DNA from: Multifurca ochricompacta
Taxonomy: Eukaryota > Basidiomycota > Agaricomycetes > Russulales > Russulaceae
Length of the DNA: 59,335 bases
Direction: 5' to 3'
Assembly: GCA_022496185.1 (NCBI GenBank)
Contig: WTXG01000222.1
Location: 1-59,335 of the forward strand
Shown here: positions 1 to 10,708 of the stretch, piece after piece
Layout of the letters: each line of letters starts with the position of its first letter
Numbering within the stretch: the stretch's first letter is position 1
Notes under the pieces: generated by a model
What the model saw: only the letters and a program-made list of their open reading frames with translations
Databases searched by the model: none
Told to the model about the DNA's origin: nothing
Made by a program: the position numbers and the translations under genes

Positions 1-847
1 ATAGGTCCCAGATTCACCGGCGATGGGAAGGGCATCTAGGGGGGCGAGTTGGAAGGTGCAGATGCCAAACTCTCGGACCTCAAATTTTGGCACTTCGTGC
101 ACAACTAGTTAAACTTGGAGGGGAGGAGTGGTGTCATTGGTTTTCATCAAGCTGAAGTCAACAGTTGGCCCCAAATTTACGACAAGCACAATCTTGACAT
201 AATGGGATTGGTACAAAATAGCCAAAGACGTCTGGCATAATGCATGATGAGAAAGAAGGGAAGCGTAGTGCAATTGTAAATTTCATTCAAAAGTACAAAG
301 TACTATTTTTCTTCTCACGCTATGCGATCATCGTTGTTGTCAAACAATATGCCAATCCTTCTCCTCTCCTCCCTCGGGTCTGGTCGGGTCAACACAAATC
401 TTAAGGCTGTCTCAAAGGCGGCGGCTTCATAACTTTCAGGTTCTATGACGCCGTGAATGTGCCTACTGAATCGCGCAAGTTCTAACACAGAGAATGAGAA
501 GATCATTAGCGATGACAGTAACTTTTGGAACCCCAAGTTTCTCTTCCGCTTCCATTCATAGTAAAGCTCACTTGCAAAAATGTATTCATGATGGAATGGT
601 GTGTCTCCTTATTCTTTACTCCACCCCCCGGCCGGAAGACATGACATGTAAAGATGTACAACAAATCATCCCGTGGTCATCGCGCTCCAACAATAATTCA
701 CATTTTGTTTTCCGAACTAACCCTGGAACCGAATGTCCACCAAGCCAGAGCCTGATTTCCATCAAGTCAACAAGGCATTCTACATGACTGGAAACACCGG
801 AGCGAATACTTTTTGCAAGGACTGTAAGTGACCCGAGTTTTCCTGGG

Positions 848-853
848 TATAAA
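848..853 (+). promoter_or_regulatory. TATA box of secreted-peptide gene 1
   Basis: TATAAA lies 86 nt upstream of the ATG at 934. TATA boxes at similar distances precede the paralogues at 5.3, 25.4, 26.4, 29.95 and 32.7 kb, which supports the choice of start codons. Confidence 0.6.
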
Positions 854-933
854 GGATCGTATTTCCCTTCCTTTCACCTACAGTGCATCCCCCATCTCGA
901 CATTTGCCTTCTCGAGCGTTTCCAAAAACCATC

Positions 934-1152
934 ATGTTCATTAAATCCATCATTGCTCTCTCTCTTGCTGCTTTTGTGCTCGCTGCTCCAGCGGTGGAAC
1001 AAGTCGAGAAGAGGCTCGTTGGTAGGGCGTGCTCCAATTACATTCCCACTTTGCACAAGCTGATTTATCTTGAAATAGATCTTGTCGGTCCTGTCGACGT
1101 CAACGTTGATCCTCTTGTTAAAGCCCACCTCGATGTCGACCTACACGCGTGA
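934..1152 (+). CDS. Small secreted peptide, leader family, copy 1
   Basis: Two exons, 934-1021 and 1079-1152, give a 53-residue pre-peptide. I chose the ATG at 934, not the upstream in-frame ATG at 883, because paralogues align from here. Residues 1-19 form a signal peptide (hydrophobic core ALSLAAFVLAAP), followed by a short pro-segment ending in a Lys-Arg that fits Kex2 processing. The intron (GT at 1022, CTGAT branch site, AG at 1078) is 57 nt with no in-frame stop, so retention would insert 19 residues. The predicted mature peptide is about 26 residues with alternating Asp and Val. Function is unknown. It lies in the left arm of the inverted repeat and has a mirror copy at 3547-3765. Confidence 0.75.
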   Translation: MFIKSIIALSLAAFVLAAPAVEQVEKRLVGRACSNYIPTLHKLIYLEIDLVGPVDVNVDPLVKAHLDVDLHA

Positions 1153-1990
1153 TGGTATTGTTCTCCTGCTTGGTTCTGCATTTTAGTTCTTCGTGGTATT
1201 GACCTATATGACCGCTTCCCCTTAGGCTGAAGTCCAAGAGAAATGTTAACATGCGATACGCTTGGTACCTATACCCGTAGCCCCGTAGTCCAAGCTTGAT
1301 CGCCAACGCATGATGGATTCTCCTGGAGGTAGAAGCCAATAATCGAGCCAAGAAATTTCTGCACATGTTCTTAAATTATGGTTCAGAGAATATTTAACTT
1401 TGTTGAAAGAATACATATCTTTTCACTCGTTTTCCCTCTGAGAATAATCAGCCTGATAAATTTTTGGAACAAGCCACTGAGATGAACAAAATGCGCGAGA
1501 GCCATTTTTTTGGCGTTGTGGTCGTTCCTAGAGAGCAGCGCCCTGGTGTTGCCCCATGGATAATAAGCTAGGAACCAGCTACCTTTTATAAGTTACAGGC
1601 ACTATTTTTTGTTGCTACGCCTCTTCCACATCATCTTTTTACACATCCCTTCTCAAACATGTCACGTGGACACACAAGAGCAAAGAGGTTGGTTGGCCGA
1701 AGTTGGAAATCTATAATCTATAAACCCTAGGCACCAAAACATGCTGGGGTGATAGAACCTCTGGAAAGGATAGGATATCGCAGTGCTGCTGGTCCACGGG
1801 GCAATTGCAGCAGCACTGTGGGCCTGAGCACAGCCTGAGAGCACGCTGGGCAGCACTTTTCCATTTCTGTTGCTTTGGGGGTAGCTAGTCCCTAATTCCT
1901 TAAACCGGGTGCCTGGGTAAATGTAAATGTAACAGGGGCGTGGTACAAGCAGCCCAAGTCCAAGAGACATTTCTTGCCGTATAAGGTGTC

Positions 1991-2751
1991 GATGCACTGT
2001 GGCCGTAACGCGTGCAAGGAACTCCGAGTCCTCAATGGAAGCAAAATAGAATTGTTGACATAACACTGTTCGGCAGCACATATGTGTGCAGTCGATATTA
2101 AGATGTTTCTCCGCTGCCCTACCAGGGCACAACGGGGATCATTCTACCATTACAACCTTTTTTTTTAAGAAAAAAAAACCCCTGCGTATGGTGGGTGGAT
2201 TGGAGTCTACCAGAGGCGAGACAGCGGCCCAGGGGGCAATGTCCTGTTTCAGATTCGTAATGGGCGCTTTGTTAATAATACTCAAAATATACAGGGCTTA
2301 CCTCTCCATCCAGTTCTCAAACCCCCGCGTACTGCATTCACAAGGAATTTTTTTAACTGAGATAATATTCAGAGATAAGATGATTCATTCGGGTCAGTGG
2401 GGGGGGGGCAACACATGACTCACTGTACCTTCTTTTCCGAGTCCAAGTCGCCTTGTTTTTGTCTTTTTATCTTTCTTATTCGCGCGAAAACTTCACATGT
2501 GCACTTCCTTCAGTGGCTCTTATTACCATTTTCGCTTTCCATCCGTTAATCTCTCTCTCCTACTCGCCTCGTACCGCTCGCCTTTATTGAGTATTGCTCC
2601 CTGAGCCCATAATTTCAACCATTTGCTGCTTGTCAAACAGGAAAAAGCAATCTTTTTTTTTTGGCAGTCGACAGTCGCCCAGTTGGAACACGTAACACGT
2701 GATAGCGGAGTGCCATTTGTTTGTTTGCTTTGCTTTTTGCTTTACTTCTAA
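1991..2751. other. Unique spacer of the inverted repeat, no gene seen
   Basis: About 760 bp separates the two arms. It holds homopolymer runs (poly-T/poly-A near 2158-2180, poly-G near 2401) and pyrimidine-rich sequence. The open frames here lack any recognisable domain. I see no transposase or terminal repeats that would mark it as a simple fold-back transposon. Confidence 0.6.
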
Positions 2752-4703
2752 GACACCTTATACGGCAAGAAATGTCTCTCTTGAGTTGCTTATACTATGT
2801 CCCTGTTCACATTAACATTTACCCAGGCACCCGGGCTAAGAAATTGGGCAAAGCAACAGAAATGCGAAAAGTGCTGCCCAGCGTGCTCTCAGGCTGTGCT
2901 CAGGCCCGCAGTGCTGCTGCAATTGCCCCGTGGACCAGCAGCACTGCGATATCCTATCCTTTCCAGAGGTTCTATCGCCCCAGCATGTTTTGGTGCCTAG
3001 GGTTATAGATTATAGATTTCCAACTTCGGCCAACCAACCTCCTTGCTCTTGTGTGTCCACGTGACATGTTTGAGAAGAGATGTGTAAAAAGACGATGTCG
3101 AAGAGGCGTAGTTACAAAAAATAGTGCTTGTAACTTATAAAGCTAGCTGGTTCCTAGCCTACTATCCGTGGGGCAATACCAGGGCACTGCTTGCTCTCTA
3201 GGAACGACCACGACGATCTCAGTGGCTTGCTCCAAAAATTTATCAGGCTGATTATTCTCAGAGGGAAAACGAGTGAAAAGATATGTATTCTTTCAACAAA
3301 GTTAAATATTCTCTGAACCATAATTTAAGAACGTGTGCAGAAATTTCTCGGCTCGATTATTGGCCTCTACCTCCAGGAGAATCCATCATGCGTGATGATC
3401 AAACTTGGACTACGGGGCTATGGGGTATAGGTACCAAGCGTATCGCATGTTGACATTTCTCTTGGACTTCAGCCTAAGGGGAAGCGGTCATATAGGTCAA
3501 TACCACGAAGAACTAAAATGCAGAACCAAGCAGGAGAACAATACCATCACGCGTGTAGGTCGACATCGAGGTGGGCTTTAACAAGAGGATCAACATTGAC
3601 GTCGACAGGACCGACAAGATCTATTTCAAGATAAATCAGCTTGTGCAAAGTGGGAATGTAATTGGAGCACGCCCTACCAACGAGCCTCTTCTCGACTTGT
3701 TCCACCGCTGGAGCAGCGAGCACAAAAGCAGCAAGAGAGAGAGCAATGATGGATTTAATGAACATGATGGTTTTTGGAAACGCTCGAGAAGGCAAATGTC
3801 GAGATGGGGGATGCACTGTAGGTGAAAGGAAGGGAAATACGATCCTTTATACCCCAGGAAAACTCGGGTCACTTACAGTCCTTGCAAAAAGTATTCGCTC
3901 CGGTGTTTCCAGTCATGTAGAATGCCTTGTTGACTTGATGGAAATCGGGCTTTGGCTTGGTCGACATTCGGTTCCAGGGTTAGTTCGGAAAACAAAATGT
4001 GAATTATTGTTGGAGCGCGATGACCACGGGATGATTTGTTTTACATCTTTACATGTGACGTTCTTCCGGCCGGCGGGGGGGGGGGGGGGTTGGAGTAAAG
4101 AGTAAGGAGACACACCATTCCATCATGAATACATTTTTGCAAGTGAGCTTTTCAATGAATGGAACCAAAAGTTACTGTCATCGCTAATGATCTTCTCATT
4201 CTCTGTGTTAGAACTTGCGCGATTCAGTAGGCACATTCACGGCGTCATAACGCCTGAAAAGTTATGAAGCCGCCGCGTTTGAGACAGCCTTAAGATTTGT
4301 GTTGACCCAACCAGACCCGAGGGAGGAGAGGAGAAGGATTGGCATGTTGTTTGACAACAACGATGATCGCATAGCGTGAGAAAGAAAATTTGTACTTTTG
4401 TACTTTTGAATGAAATTTACAATTGCACTAACGCTTCCCTTCTTCTCACTCATGGATTATGACAGACAGACGTCTTTGGCTATTTTGTACCAACCCCATT
4501 ATGTCAAGGTTGTGCTTGTCGTAAATTTGGGGCCAACTTGTTGACTTCAGCTTGATGAAGACCAATGACTCCCCCTCCTCCCCTCCAAATTTAACTAGTG
4601 GTGCCACGAAGTGCCGAAATTTGAGGTCCGAGAGTTTGGCATCTGCACCTTCCAACTCGCCCCCCTAGATGCCCGCCCCATCGCCGGTGAATCTGGGACC
4701 TAT
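2752..4703. repeat. Right arm of the inverted repeat
   Basis: Reverse complement of 1-1990 with small indels and substitutions. The arm end, from about 4640, also resembles 25752 onwards, so the outer end of the palindrome belongs to a block that was duplicated again elsewhere in the window. Confidence 0.9.
3547..3765 (-). CDS. Small secreted peptide, copy 2 (mirror of copy 1)
   Basis: Exons 3678-3765 and 3547-3620 on the minus strand encode the same 53-residue pre-peptide as copy 1. I see one synonymous difference in exon 2 (a CpG changed to CpA near 3597). The 57-nt intron 3621-3677 keeps GT, CTGAT and AG. The near identity of the coding part, against visibly diverged non-coding arm sequence, suggests recent duplication with selection or local gene conversion. 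Its order and strand relative to the next gene (5035-5255) match the gene pair at 25-26.4 kb. Confidence 0.75.
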   Translation of the reverse strand: MFIKSIIALSLAAFVLAAPAVEQVEKRLVGRACSNYIPTLHKLIYLEIDLVGPVDVNVDPLVKAHLDVDLHA

Positions 4704-5034
4704 TCCTACCCTACTCTTACTCAGGTACTTTAATATCCCCAATAATGTTTTATATGGCAAAGAAGCATGCGACTTGCGATTTTGACAGCGCTTCAGTTTC
4801 TTCTGTCGGTCACAAGAAATATTTCTCGAATAAAAAAGAGATTGTTAATAAAGTTGGATATTTCCAAGGTATTATCTCCCACTAGCCACGTACTCAAACC
4901 ACACAACTTTCCCCACCCAGATACAAAAACTCCACGGTATTCCACACAAAACGTGCTGTTAATGTGTTTCCTGGGATTTACCCTGAGGGCCAATGGTTAA
5001 TACATGACGAGGGTCAAAATGGAGATTAGTACCA

Positions 5035-5255
5035 TCACGCTTGTACGTCGACATCAGCGTCGACGTTAAGAAGAGAACCGAGATCGACGTTGGCAGGGAT
5101 GTTAGCATCTATGTTAAGATAAATCAGCTTGTGCAAAGTGGTAATTCATTCGAGCCTGCCGTACTAATCTGTCTCTTCTCGGCTGGTTGCACCGCTGGAA
5201 CAGCGAGCACAAAAGCAGCAAGAGAAAGAGCAATGATAGATTTAATGAACTGCAT
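5035..5255 (-). CDS. Small secreted peptide, copy 3
   Basis: Exons 5165-5255 (91 nt) and 5035-5108 (74 nt), minus strand, give 54 residues. The leader begins MQFIKSIIALSLAAF and a Lys-Arg follows at about residues 27-28. The 56-nt intron (5109-5164) ends CTGATTTATCTTAACATAG. Unlike copies 1 and 2 this intron shifts the frame if retained. The mature part is acidic, with repeated Val-Asp pairs, and differs strongly from copy 1. The closest relative is 26205-26425: exon 2 differs there at 12 of 74 positions while the intron differs at 1 of 56. No biochemical role can be assigned. Confidence 0.75.
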
Positions 5256-5342
5256 TGTGTTCGCAACGGATAGAGTTGGCTCAGATGGATAGAACGATGC
5301 AGATGATGGAAACCAATGAGATTTTGAGACCCACTGTCGACC

Positions 5343-5350
5343 TTTTTATA
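5343..5350 (-). promoter_or_regulatory. TATA box of secreted-peptide copy 3
   Basis: TATAAAAA on the minus strand, about 90 nt upstream of the ATG at 5255. The same element and flanks (ending GGAGTATAAAA) recur upstream of the copies at 25381, 26425 and 32743. Confidence 0.6.
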
Positions 5351-5888
5351 CTCCAAGCCCCATCAAATCTCTGCTATGTTTGAGAGTAATCGGATTATTT
5401 CGCTTGCGTGGTTGTAATTGATTAAGGACATAGCGTTTGCGCTTTTCCTTTTCCAGATTGGATCTGCCGAAACCCAACCTTGTCTGACTTGTTGTGGAGT
5501 GGAGTCCGTCATTGTCGCTCAGTTGCGTCATCCCCGTAAGTCTCCGAGAATAGAAGCCCGTCCGGCAACCAGCCATCTGGCATCTTGACATCTTCCAAGC
5601 ACGGTGCAGACTAATAAACAGATGGGTGAAGTGAAGATTCCACCGGGTGCACATGGAAATTATGAGACTCACACAGTTTCATGATCCGGTTGTCGCCCTG
5701 CCATGTCACCATAAGTGATCCCCTTTCTATTGAAAACACACGAAATCCTTCTTTCTGATTGAAGAGGCAACTCAATTAAACCAACGAAAATCCACCCTCT
5801 TTGTAGTCATCTGATGTTAAGACTAGGTGAATTTGCTGCAGTTCCCTAGAGCATGCGAAAGTATATCAAAAATTTGGACGTCTAATGG

Positions 5889-6174
5889 AGGTGTCTATTT
5901 TGGAGATCATAAAATACCTAGTTGAGAACGGCGTGGATGCTGATGTGAAAGGCGGTGATTTGGAGGTGCCACCCAGGCAGCAGCATCTACTGGGATACTC
6001 GAAATCCCCTAATTAAATGTGGCGCAGATATAAAATATCAAAGCAAAAGCGCCGGAGACTACGGTGGTGCTCTTCAAGTTGGCGGCATACTGGAGACTTT
6101 TAAAGATCGTGAAAAACTTGAATGCGGAATGGATGTCAATGCGGCTGATACAGGCAGTAGCACACTTAGGTCCT
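5889..6174 (+). pseudogene. Ankyrin-repeat gene remnant
   Basis: Translation across frames gives ankyrin-repeat signatures: LEIIKYLVENGVDADVKGG, then GATQAAASTGILEI, then CGADIK, then MDVNAADTGSSTLRS. These are the usual GADI/GMDVN turns and ATQAA helix starts of fungal ankyrin arrays. A stop and a frame change around 6011-6020 break the reading frame and neither end shows a domain boundary, so this is a fragment of a longer ankyrin or NACHT-ankyrin gene. No intact neighbour of this family is seen. Confidence 0.6.
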
Positions 6175-6179
6175 AAGGT

Positions 6180-6777
6180 GTTTGGTGCAAAACGTTCACC
6201 CAGAGAGAGGGACTGCCATGAGACTCGGTCGGTCTTTTGTTGTCTCCACCTCTGCCTCTCAAGAGTTGTGGGGGGTTCTTAGATCCCCCCCCCCTCAGGG
6301 TGAAGTGAACCATGGGTTGTGAGTCCTCTGATGTGGGGTGTGCAAAGTTCCCAGGATGCCGGATGTGAAAAGGAACTTTGGAGCTTACTATGTACCACAG
6401 CACCATCCTCTCACCAAGCCGCGGACTGTGGTGTAGAGTACAATCATGCGCCCTCCGGCAATGGCATTGCTCCCCACCACTGGAAACACTCTGGCCGACC
6501 GCGTACATTCAGGCTGTGGTTGCTCATGCTGTCCTGAGGGTGGAAGCTCCCCCCCCCATCATTGTAAGCACTTCGGTTGCTGATCATTTCCGCGCTAACT
6601 CTTTGGCGGAAGAATGCTACGCGCTACAAACAATTCACAGAACCGAAGCTCGCCAGGTGGGGGAGGAGGCCTACCCCAGCGACTCGGCCGTTATTTTGGG
6701 GCAGAGATTAGCGATCCCCCACGACTGACATCCCTAAAGTGATAATATTGTCACACAACATCCTTAAAGTGGCAATC
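6180..6777. other. Stretch without a recognisable gene
   Basis: GC-richer sequence with a C/G-homopolymer (near 6286-6297). The short open frames on both strands resemble nothing I know. It may be a decayed transposon fragment, but no terminal repeats or coding motif support that. Confidence 0.4.
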
Positions 6778-7780
6778 TTGTCACACGACTGTGATTTGTA
6801 ATATTATTTCTTTTTAAAAAGGAAGTTATCATTAAATATTTATTTTAAAAAGGAAAGTTATCGTTGATCAACAAAAAATCATTACAAATCAGTCATGTGA
6901 CATGTACTCAACATTTTCGAGTATTGGCCACGCCTTCATCTCCAAGCACATGGAGCATTTTCACTCCACTAAACCACTCTCTGCTTGTCAGTGTACTTAT
7001 GATGGTGTCACTCATCACCTTCCCCCACATCCTCCTGGAATGCCTTCTCTATGCCGCGTGCTGTGCTGACCTTCAGTTCCTCCCCTGCAATGCCCTGGAC
7101 CCCCCGGCACATCCATTTCGCTTGCAAGCCTTTCGTCAAGGACTTGCTCACATTTGTCCAGGACATGTGGGCCTTCACTAGGCCCTTTTCTTTGGAATGA
7201 CCTCGCGAGCTAGATTAAGTCTGAGTTGTTGAAGTTGGGTGACTCTGGTAAGTGCACCTCTGCACCTTGACTTCTCTTCTCTACCCTCCCACTTCCCCAC
7301 CCACCGCTCTTTTAACCCACACTCTCTTTGCCCCCTACTTTCTACCAAGAGGTTTAACACTGTTCTGCTACCATTCAATTGTTCACCCAGTAGTTACTAT
7401 GTACTGGTAGTAGCTGTGCGATTTGGGCACGGTCTTGAAGTGTAAATAAAATCAATTTCAAAAAAAAATCTAATAGTGAAAATGCTTAATGTCCTCCCTC
7501 CTATGCAACAATAACACTCCTTCTGCTACAAAAAAATGTTCCAAAGCATGATGTAAAAATCTTGTACTTTTACACTTACTGCACAAGACTTGTGAAGATG
7601 CCATGAGTGAGAATATCAAGATTATTGGGAATTTCTTGAAGGACTGAATGCTCTGTGTACTTGGAGATGAAGGCGTTCGAAAACGTTGAGTACATGTCAC
7701 ATGACTGATTTGTAAATAATATTTAATGATAACTTCCTTTTTAAAAAGAAATAATAGTACAAATCACAGTCGTGTGACAA
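6778..7780. mobile_element. Non-autonomous element with long terminal inverted repeats
   Basis: The outer 60-odd bases at 6778-6840 (starting TTGTCACACGACTGTGATTT) recur inverted at 7718-7780. Inverted similarity continues inward with interruptions (about 6880-6975 against 7600-7710). The interior (7000-7560) has no transposase. Outside the repeats I could not fix a target duplication, so the superfamily is undetermined. A second copy of the TTGTCACAC motif lies just outside the left end at 6768. Confidence 0.65.
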
Positions 7781-8027
7781 TATAAGGTGACTTGCAGAGA
7801 TTGTAAAGGGAGTCTCCGTCTGCAACAAATTCTGCTTTTCAAAAACTGGCCACTGAGACAACTAATTTGTAACCTTCCCTCTTGCAATTGGTGTGTTCGT
7901 ATTTCCAAGAATTTCATTCTTACTTTGCACTCTGAGGTACTCGTGCCTTGATCACTTGCATAGTCATTTCATGAGTAATCACGCCGAGGAAATGGAAAAA
8001 CGGTCATGGTCACGGTCCAATGCCGGG

Positions 8028-8282
8028 TGTTACGTTCAAAGCTCAGTTCGATAGGTTTTTAGAAATAGTTCGGGTGTTTAGAAAAAAGGAGATGAATTCT
8101 GGGTCAAGAGAGCTATGTAAGTTTACAAGGAGCTCAAGACTGGAGAGTCTTGAGTAAAGTAACTACAGCTTATATACATGGACAAGAGGATGATGTTGTG
8201 TTGCAGACGTCATTGAGATAGGCCTAGATACCTGCTTGTGTGGTAAAACAGAAAGAAATGACATCATGTAAGAGTTGTAACA
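8028..8282 (-). repeat. 3' LTR of chromovirus A
   Basis: 255 bp, begins TGTTACG and ends GTAACA in plus orientation, adjoining the CCGGG target duplication. The reading frame of the post-chromodomain region ends about 60 bp inside of it. Confidence 0.95.
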
Positions 8283-8344
8283 TTACTCTCCATTCAAGGG
8301 TGGAGACTCCAGATGACGCAGACATTAATCTTCATCTTCAATGA

Positions 8345-8822
8345 CTATGATTGGGTTAACAGATGTTCCTGTAGAGCACGCTCGCGATCAGCAGCCTGTT
8401 GAATGACAATTGGGGTAAGGCGACAAGCAACAGCAGCATCACTGAGGCGACGTTGGACAAGTTGGGTGCGGGTGATTGTATGTTGCATGCGAAGTTGTGC
8501 AATGCGCAGGTCAGAGGCAATTTGATTGGTTTCAGTAATTAGTGCTCGATAACATTCAACATCTGCACGAAGGCCTGGGTCACTAATGGCACGTAAGGCA
8601 TCATCAATACGGTCTTCAAAGTGGCCAGTCTCAAAAACACTGAAATCACTTGTGGACATAGGAGGTCCTGGACGTGAATAGGGAGCAGCTGTTAATGGTT
8701 GGGAGTATATACGATAGCCAGCGCCGCGTGTACCATAGATAAGGGGGTGAGTGCCATATGTGAATTTAATGTATGGTGTGGGGCGAAGATGGTTAAAACG
8801 GGATGGGACATGGATGTTGTAC
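8345..8822 (-). pseudogene. Chromovirus A: displaced 3' end of the pol polyprotein (post-chromodomain domain)
   Basis: The pol frame of A, broken off at 16308 by insertion of B, resumes here across the CAGTG duplication. It contributes about 155 residues: a segment with KFTYGTHPLIYG, then a long helical region (residues around FEDRIDDALRAISDPGLRADV) rich in Arg, Gln and Ala that predicts a coiled coil. The segment resembles the separate ORF3 of chromovirus C (41110-42177). The current frame ends at 8345. One frame over, the same DNA reads PIIVIEDED and stop, matching the tail type of C and suggesting a one-base indel near the end. Confidence 0.7.
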
Positions 8823-8827
8823 CAGTG

Positions 8828-9408
8828 TGTTACGTCTGGTGCGGGACGTTCCACACGACTTGTGTGACAGCTCGATCTACGGGTTTTATGTAGGAAGTCA
8901 ATAAGACTCCCTGGAGTTCGGGTGAGGTGAGTCAAAGTCCAAAGGGCTGCGCCTTTGAGACGATGTTGAGTGGAAAAGTGCCAGAAGCACTTGAGACGAA
9001 CGAGTCAGAGTTTCAAGGGGATGTCCGGAAGACAAGCACCGATGTATTCAATAAGTCGAGTCTAAGGTCTACTGGGTAGCTATAGCGGACTTATATATGT
9101 AATGTGGTGGGCGTCTACGAGATAAGGATACGGAGTCAAGTGGGCCCAAATATCTGAAAGCGGAGGGCGTAAAGCCTGGCTTCTACTGATAGGGGATTAA
9201 GTAAATGTCCGATCGTATGATAAGGAGATAAGCGATAAGCGAAGAAACAGATAGGTAAACATGAACAAGCAGACGAGTCACGGGGATGGACGAAGGGCAT
9301 GTGACGGATCCCACGATGGAGACGTGATCTGGTAGTGAAGCGTGGGCGGCAGGGAAGGGTCATCGTTGGGTAAGAAGAAAAAGACTGGGAGTGACGGGGT
9401 TCGTAACA
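8828..9408 (-). repeat. 3' LTR of chromovirus B
   Basis: 581 bp, preceded on the coding strand by a polypurine tract (9409-9420). One edge abuts the CAGTG target duplication. Confidence 0.95.
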
Positions 9409-9420
9409 TCACCCCCTCTT
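9409..9420 (-). promoter_or_regulatory. Polypurine tract of chromovirus B
   Basis: Minus strand reads AAGAGGGGGTGA directly before the LTR terminal TGTTACG, the usual site of plus-strand priming. Chromovirus C has the same kind of tract (ending GGGGGGTGA) before its 3' LTR at 41072-41084. Confidence 0.8.
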
Positions 9421-9439
9421 CTGGTTCTAGCAGTCCCGG

Positions 9440-10672
9440 CTAGAAACGACTCGTACCGTCATCATCCTGCACCAGCTCCAAGTAGTCATCGGCTACATTA
9501 CGATCGTCCATCTGATATGTTTCCATCTCCTGTGGGCAAGCGTGGGTGCGGAGGAAGCCATATGGACCGCGCTGGCCACACGCGCGGCACAAATCGTAGA
9601 CTGGGCAGTCGATCTCTTTATGCCCGGCATTGTGACGAAGACATTTGCCACACCAGCCCGATGGATTGGTGATTGTTGGGGCCACCCCTACGCGTCGAAA
9701 GATACAGTGTCGGCTCCAGTGGAGATTGCTTCGGCAGTGTCGGCACCATTTGCGGTTGAGAGGGCAATTCCAGCTAATGTGATATTTGCTATCGCATCGC
9801 CAGCAGGTCTCCCCGCGTGGATTCTCGTGCAATCGTGGCATCTCGAGCCGACTTGGCAGCAGCGTCGGAGCCGCGCCCAAGGTTCGAGGGGGGAGGGGTC
9901 GCGCATAAGTGTCAGCGTACCTTTCAGCGATCGTCTGATACGCGTCTCCTTTTTCCAACCTCTTCCTGATCTCGACAATCTCCTGTTCCAGCTGGAACAT
10001 CCCATTTGTAAGCCTGGCCATCATCTTCGCATGCTCTTTGTATTGCTGGTTCAACGTCCTTCGCAACGTGATATTCTTCCTCAATCTCATGACTTCTGCC
10101 TTCAGGCGCGGGAGCCTCATATCGTTCATTACTTCGTCAATTGCAAAGGCGCGGCAATCCTCCGCGGCAAGGTGGCCCAACTGTTCATCGGTCAGCGTGT
10201 GGTGAAGCCGACCTGTGTACCTTTCATCCAGATACACGGACGCTCCATAGACCGGCCCATCCTTTTTCATGCATCCCGCCACATCCATTCCTCCATTGGT
10301 ATAGTAAATATACTTCGCGATGGCCGTGGTTCCGTCGGCCATGGTGATTTCTAAGGGGAAGTACATCGAGGAGTTAGGGTTGTTGGGAATGAAAGGGAAC
10401 TCAGGGGCTTCATCGTCAACCTCCCCGTTGAGTAGGTCGTTGGGATGGGGGTCTTCAGAGTGAGTGAAATCATCGTTTGGGTTCGGGGATTGGTTCTTGG
10501 TACGGGCTTTCGCAGCTTCATAATCGATGGGGGAAGAGGGACGAGTGGACGGGTGAGCGGACGGGAAGTTTTCGACAATAGTCATGGGGGAGGCAAAAGC
10601 ATCGATGGCAGCGGAAGCGGCGATGAAGGACATGATAGATTGTTCTGTGGTAGTAATTTGCTGGGGTAGCAT
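9440..10672 (-). CDS. Chromovirus B ORF3: coiled-coil protein with four zinc knuckles
   Basis: A 410-residue ORF after pol (36-bp gap), in the position where env lies in other elements, but with no signal peptide or membrane segment. Order: acidic low-complexity N-terminus (1-100); a compact segment around 103-150 ending PVYGASVYL; a long helical, probably coiled-coil stretch (182-242); then Cys/His clusters at 290-303 and 310-323 (both exactly CX2CX4HX4C), 341-356 (CX2CX6HX4C) and 362-379 (degenerate); an acidic tail with LELVQDDD at 399-405. Nucleic-acid binding is likely, a second nucleocapsid-like protein. The start at 10672 is the first ATG after the pol stop. The architecture parallels the extra domains of chromoviruses A and C. 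Confidence 0.85.
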   Translation of the reverse strand: MLPQQITTTEQSIMSFIAASAAIDAFASPMTIVENFPSAHPSTRPSSPIDYEAAKARTKNQSPNPNDDFTHSEDPHPNDLLNGEVDDEAPEFPFIPNNPNSSMYFPLEITMADGTTAIAKYIYYTNGGMDVAGCMKKDGPVYGASVYLDERYTGRLHHTLTDEQLGHLAAEDCRAFAIDEVMNDMRLPRLKAEVMRLRKNITLRRTLNQQYKEHAKMMARLTNGMFQLEQEIVEIRKRLEKGDAYQTIAERYADTYARPLPPRTLGAAPTLLPSRLEMPRLHENPRGETCWRCDSKYHISWNCPLNRKWCRHCRSNLHWSRHCIFRRVGVAPTITNPSGWCGKCLRHNAGHKEIDCPVYDLCRACGQRGPYGFLRTHACPQEMETYQMDDRNVADDYLELVQDDDGTSRF

Positions 10673-10708
10673 ATACTGGGGGACTTGAGAGAGTCCGGGG
10701 CTATCCTT

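Larger units (their letters stand above)
1..1990. repeat. Left arm of a 4.7 kb inverted repeat
   Basis: Bases 1-1990 reappear as the reverse complement at 2752-4703. Position 1 pairs with 4703 and position 1990 pairs with 2752. The arms are not identical: small indels, a poly-G expansion near 4078-4089 and scattered substitutions separate them, so this is an old duplication and not a perfect hairpin. Each arm carries one copy of the same secreted-peptide gene. The window starts inside the arm, so its true outer end is unknown. Confidence 0.9.
4640..5710. repeat. Duplicated block, copy 1 (partner at 25752-26790)
   Basis: Strong direct similarity to 25752-26790, with matching runs around 4720-4790 and 25917-25970, 4890-5040 and 26040-26210, and 5100-5560 and 26270-26680. 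The block contains one secreted-peptide gene in each copy. Together with the gene just before each block it forms a two-gene module present twice. Confidence 0.8.

Noticed and set aside
883..1152. Start of secreted-peptide copy 1 at the upstream ATG (883)
   Set aside because: It would place a basic, Pro-rich segment before the signal peptide; paralogues align only from the ATG at 934.
9440..10672. Envelope gene in the third ORF of chromovirus B
   Set aside because: No signal peptide, membrane segment or furin-like site; zinc knuckles and coiled coil instead.
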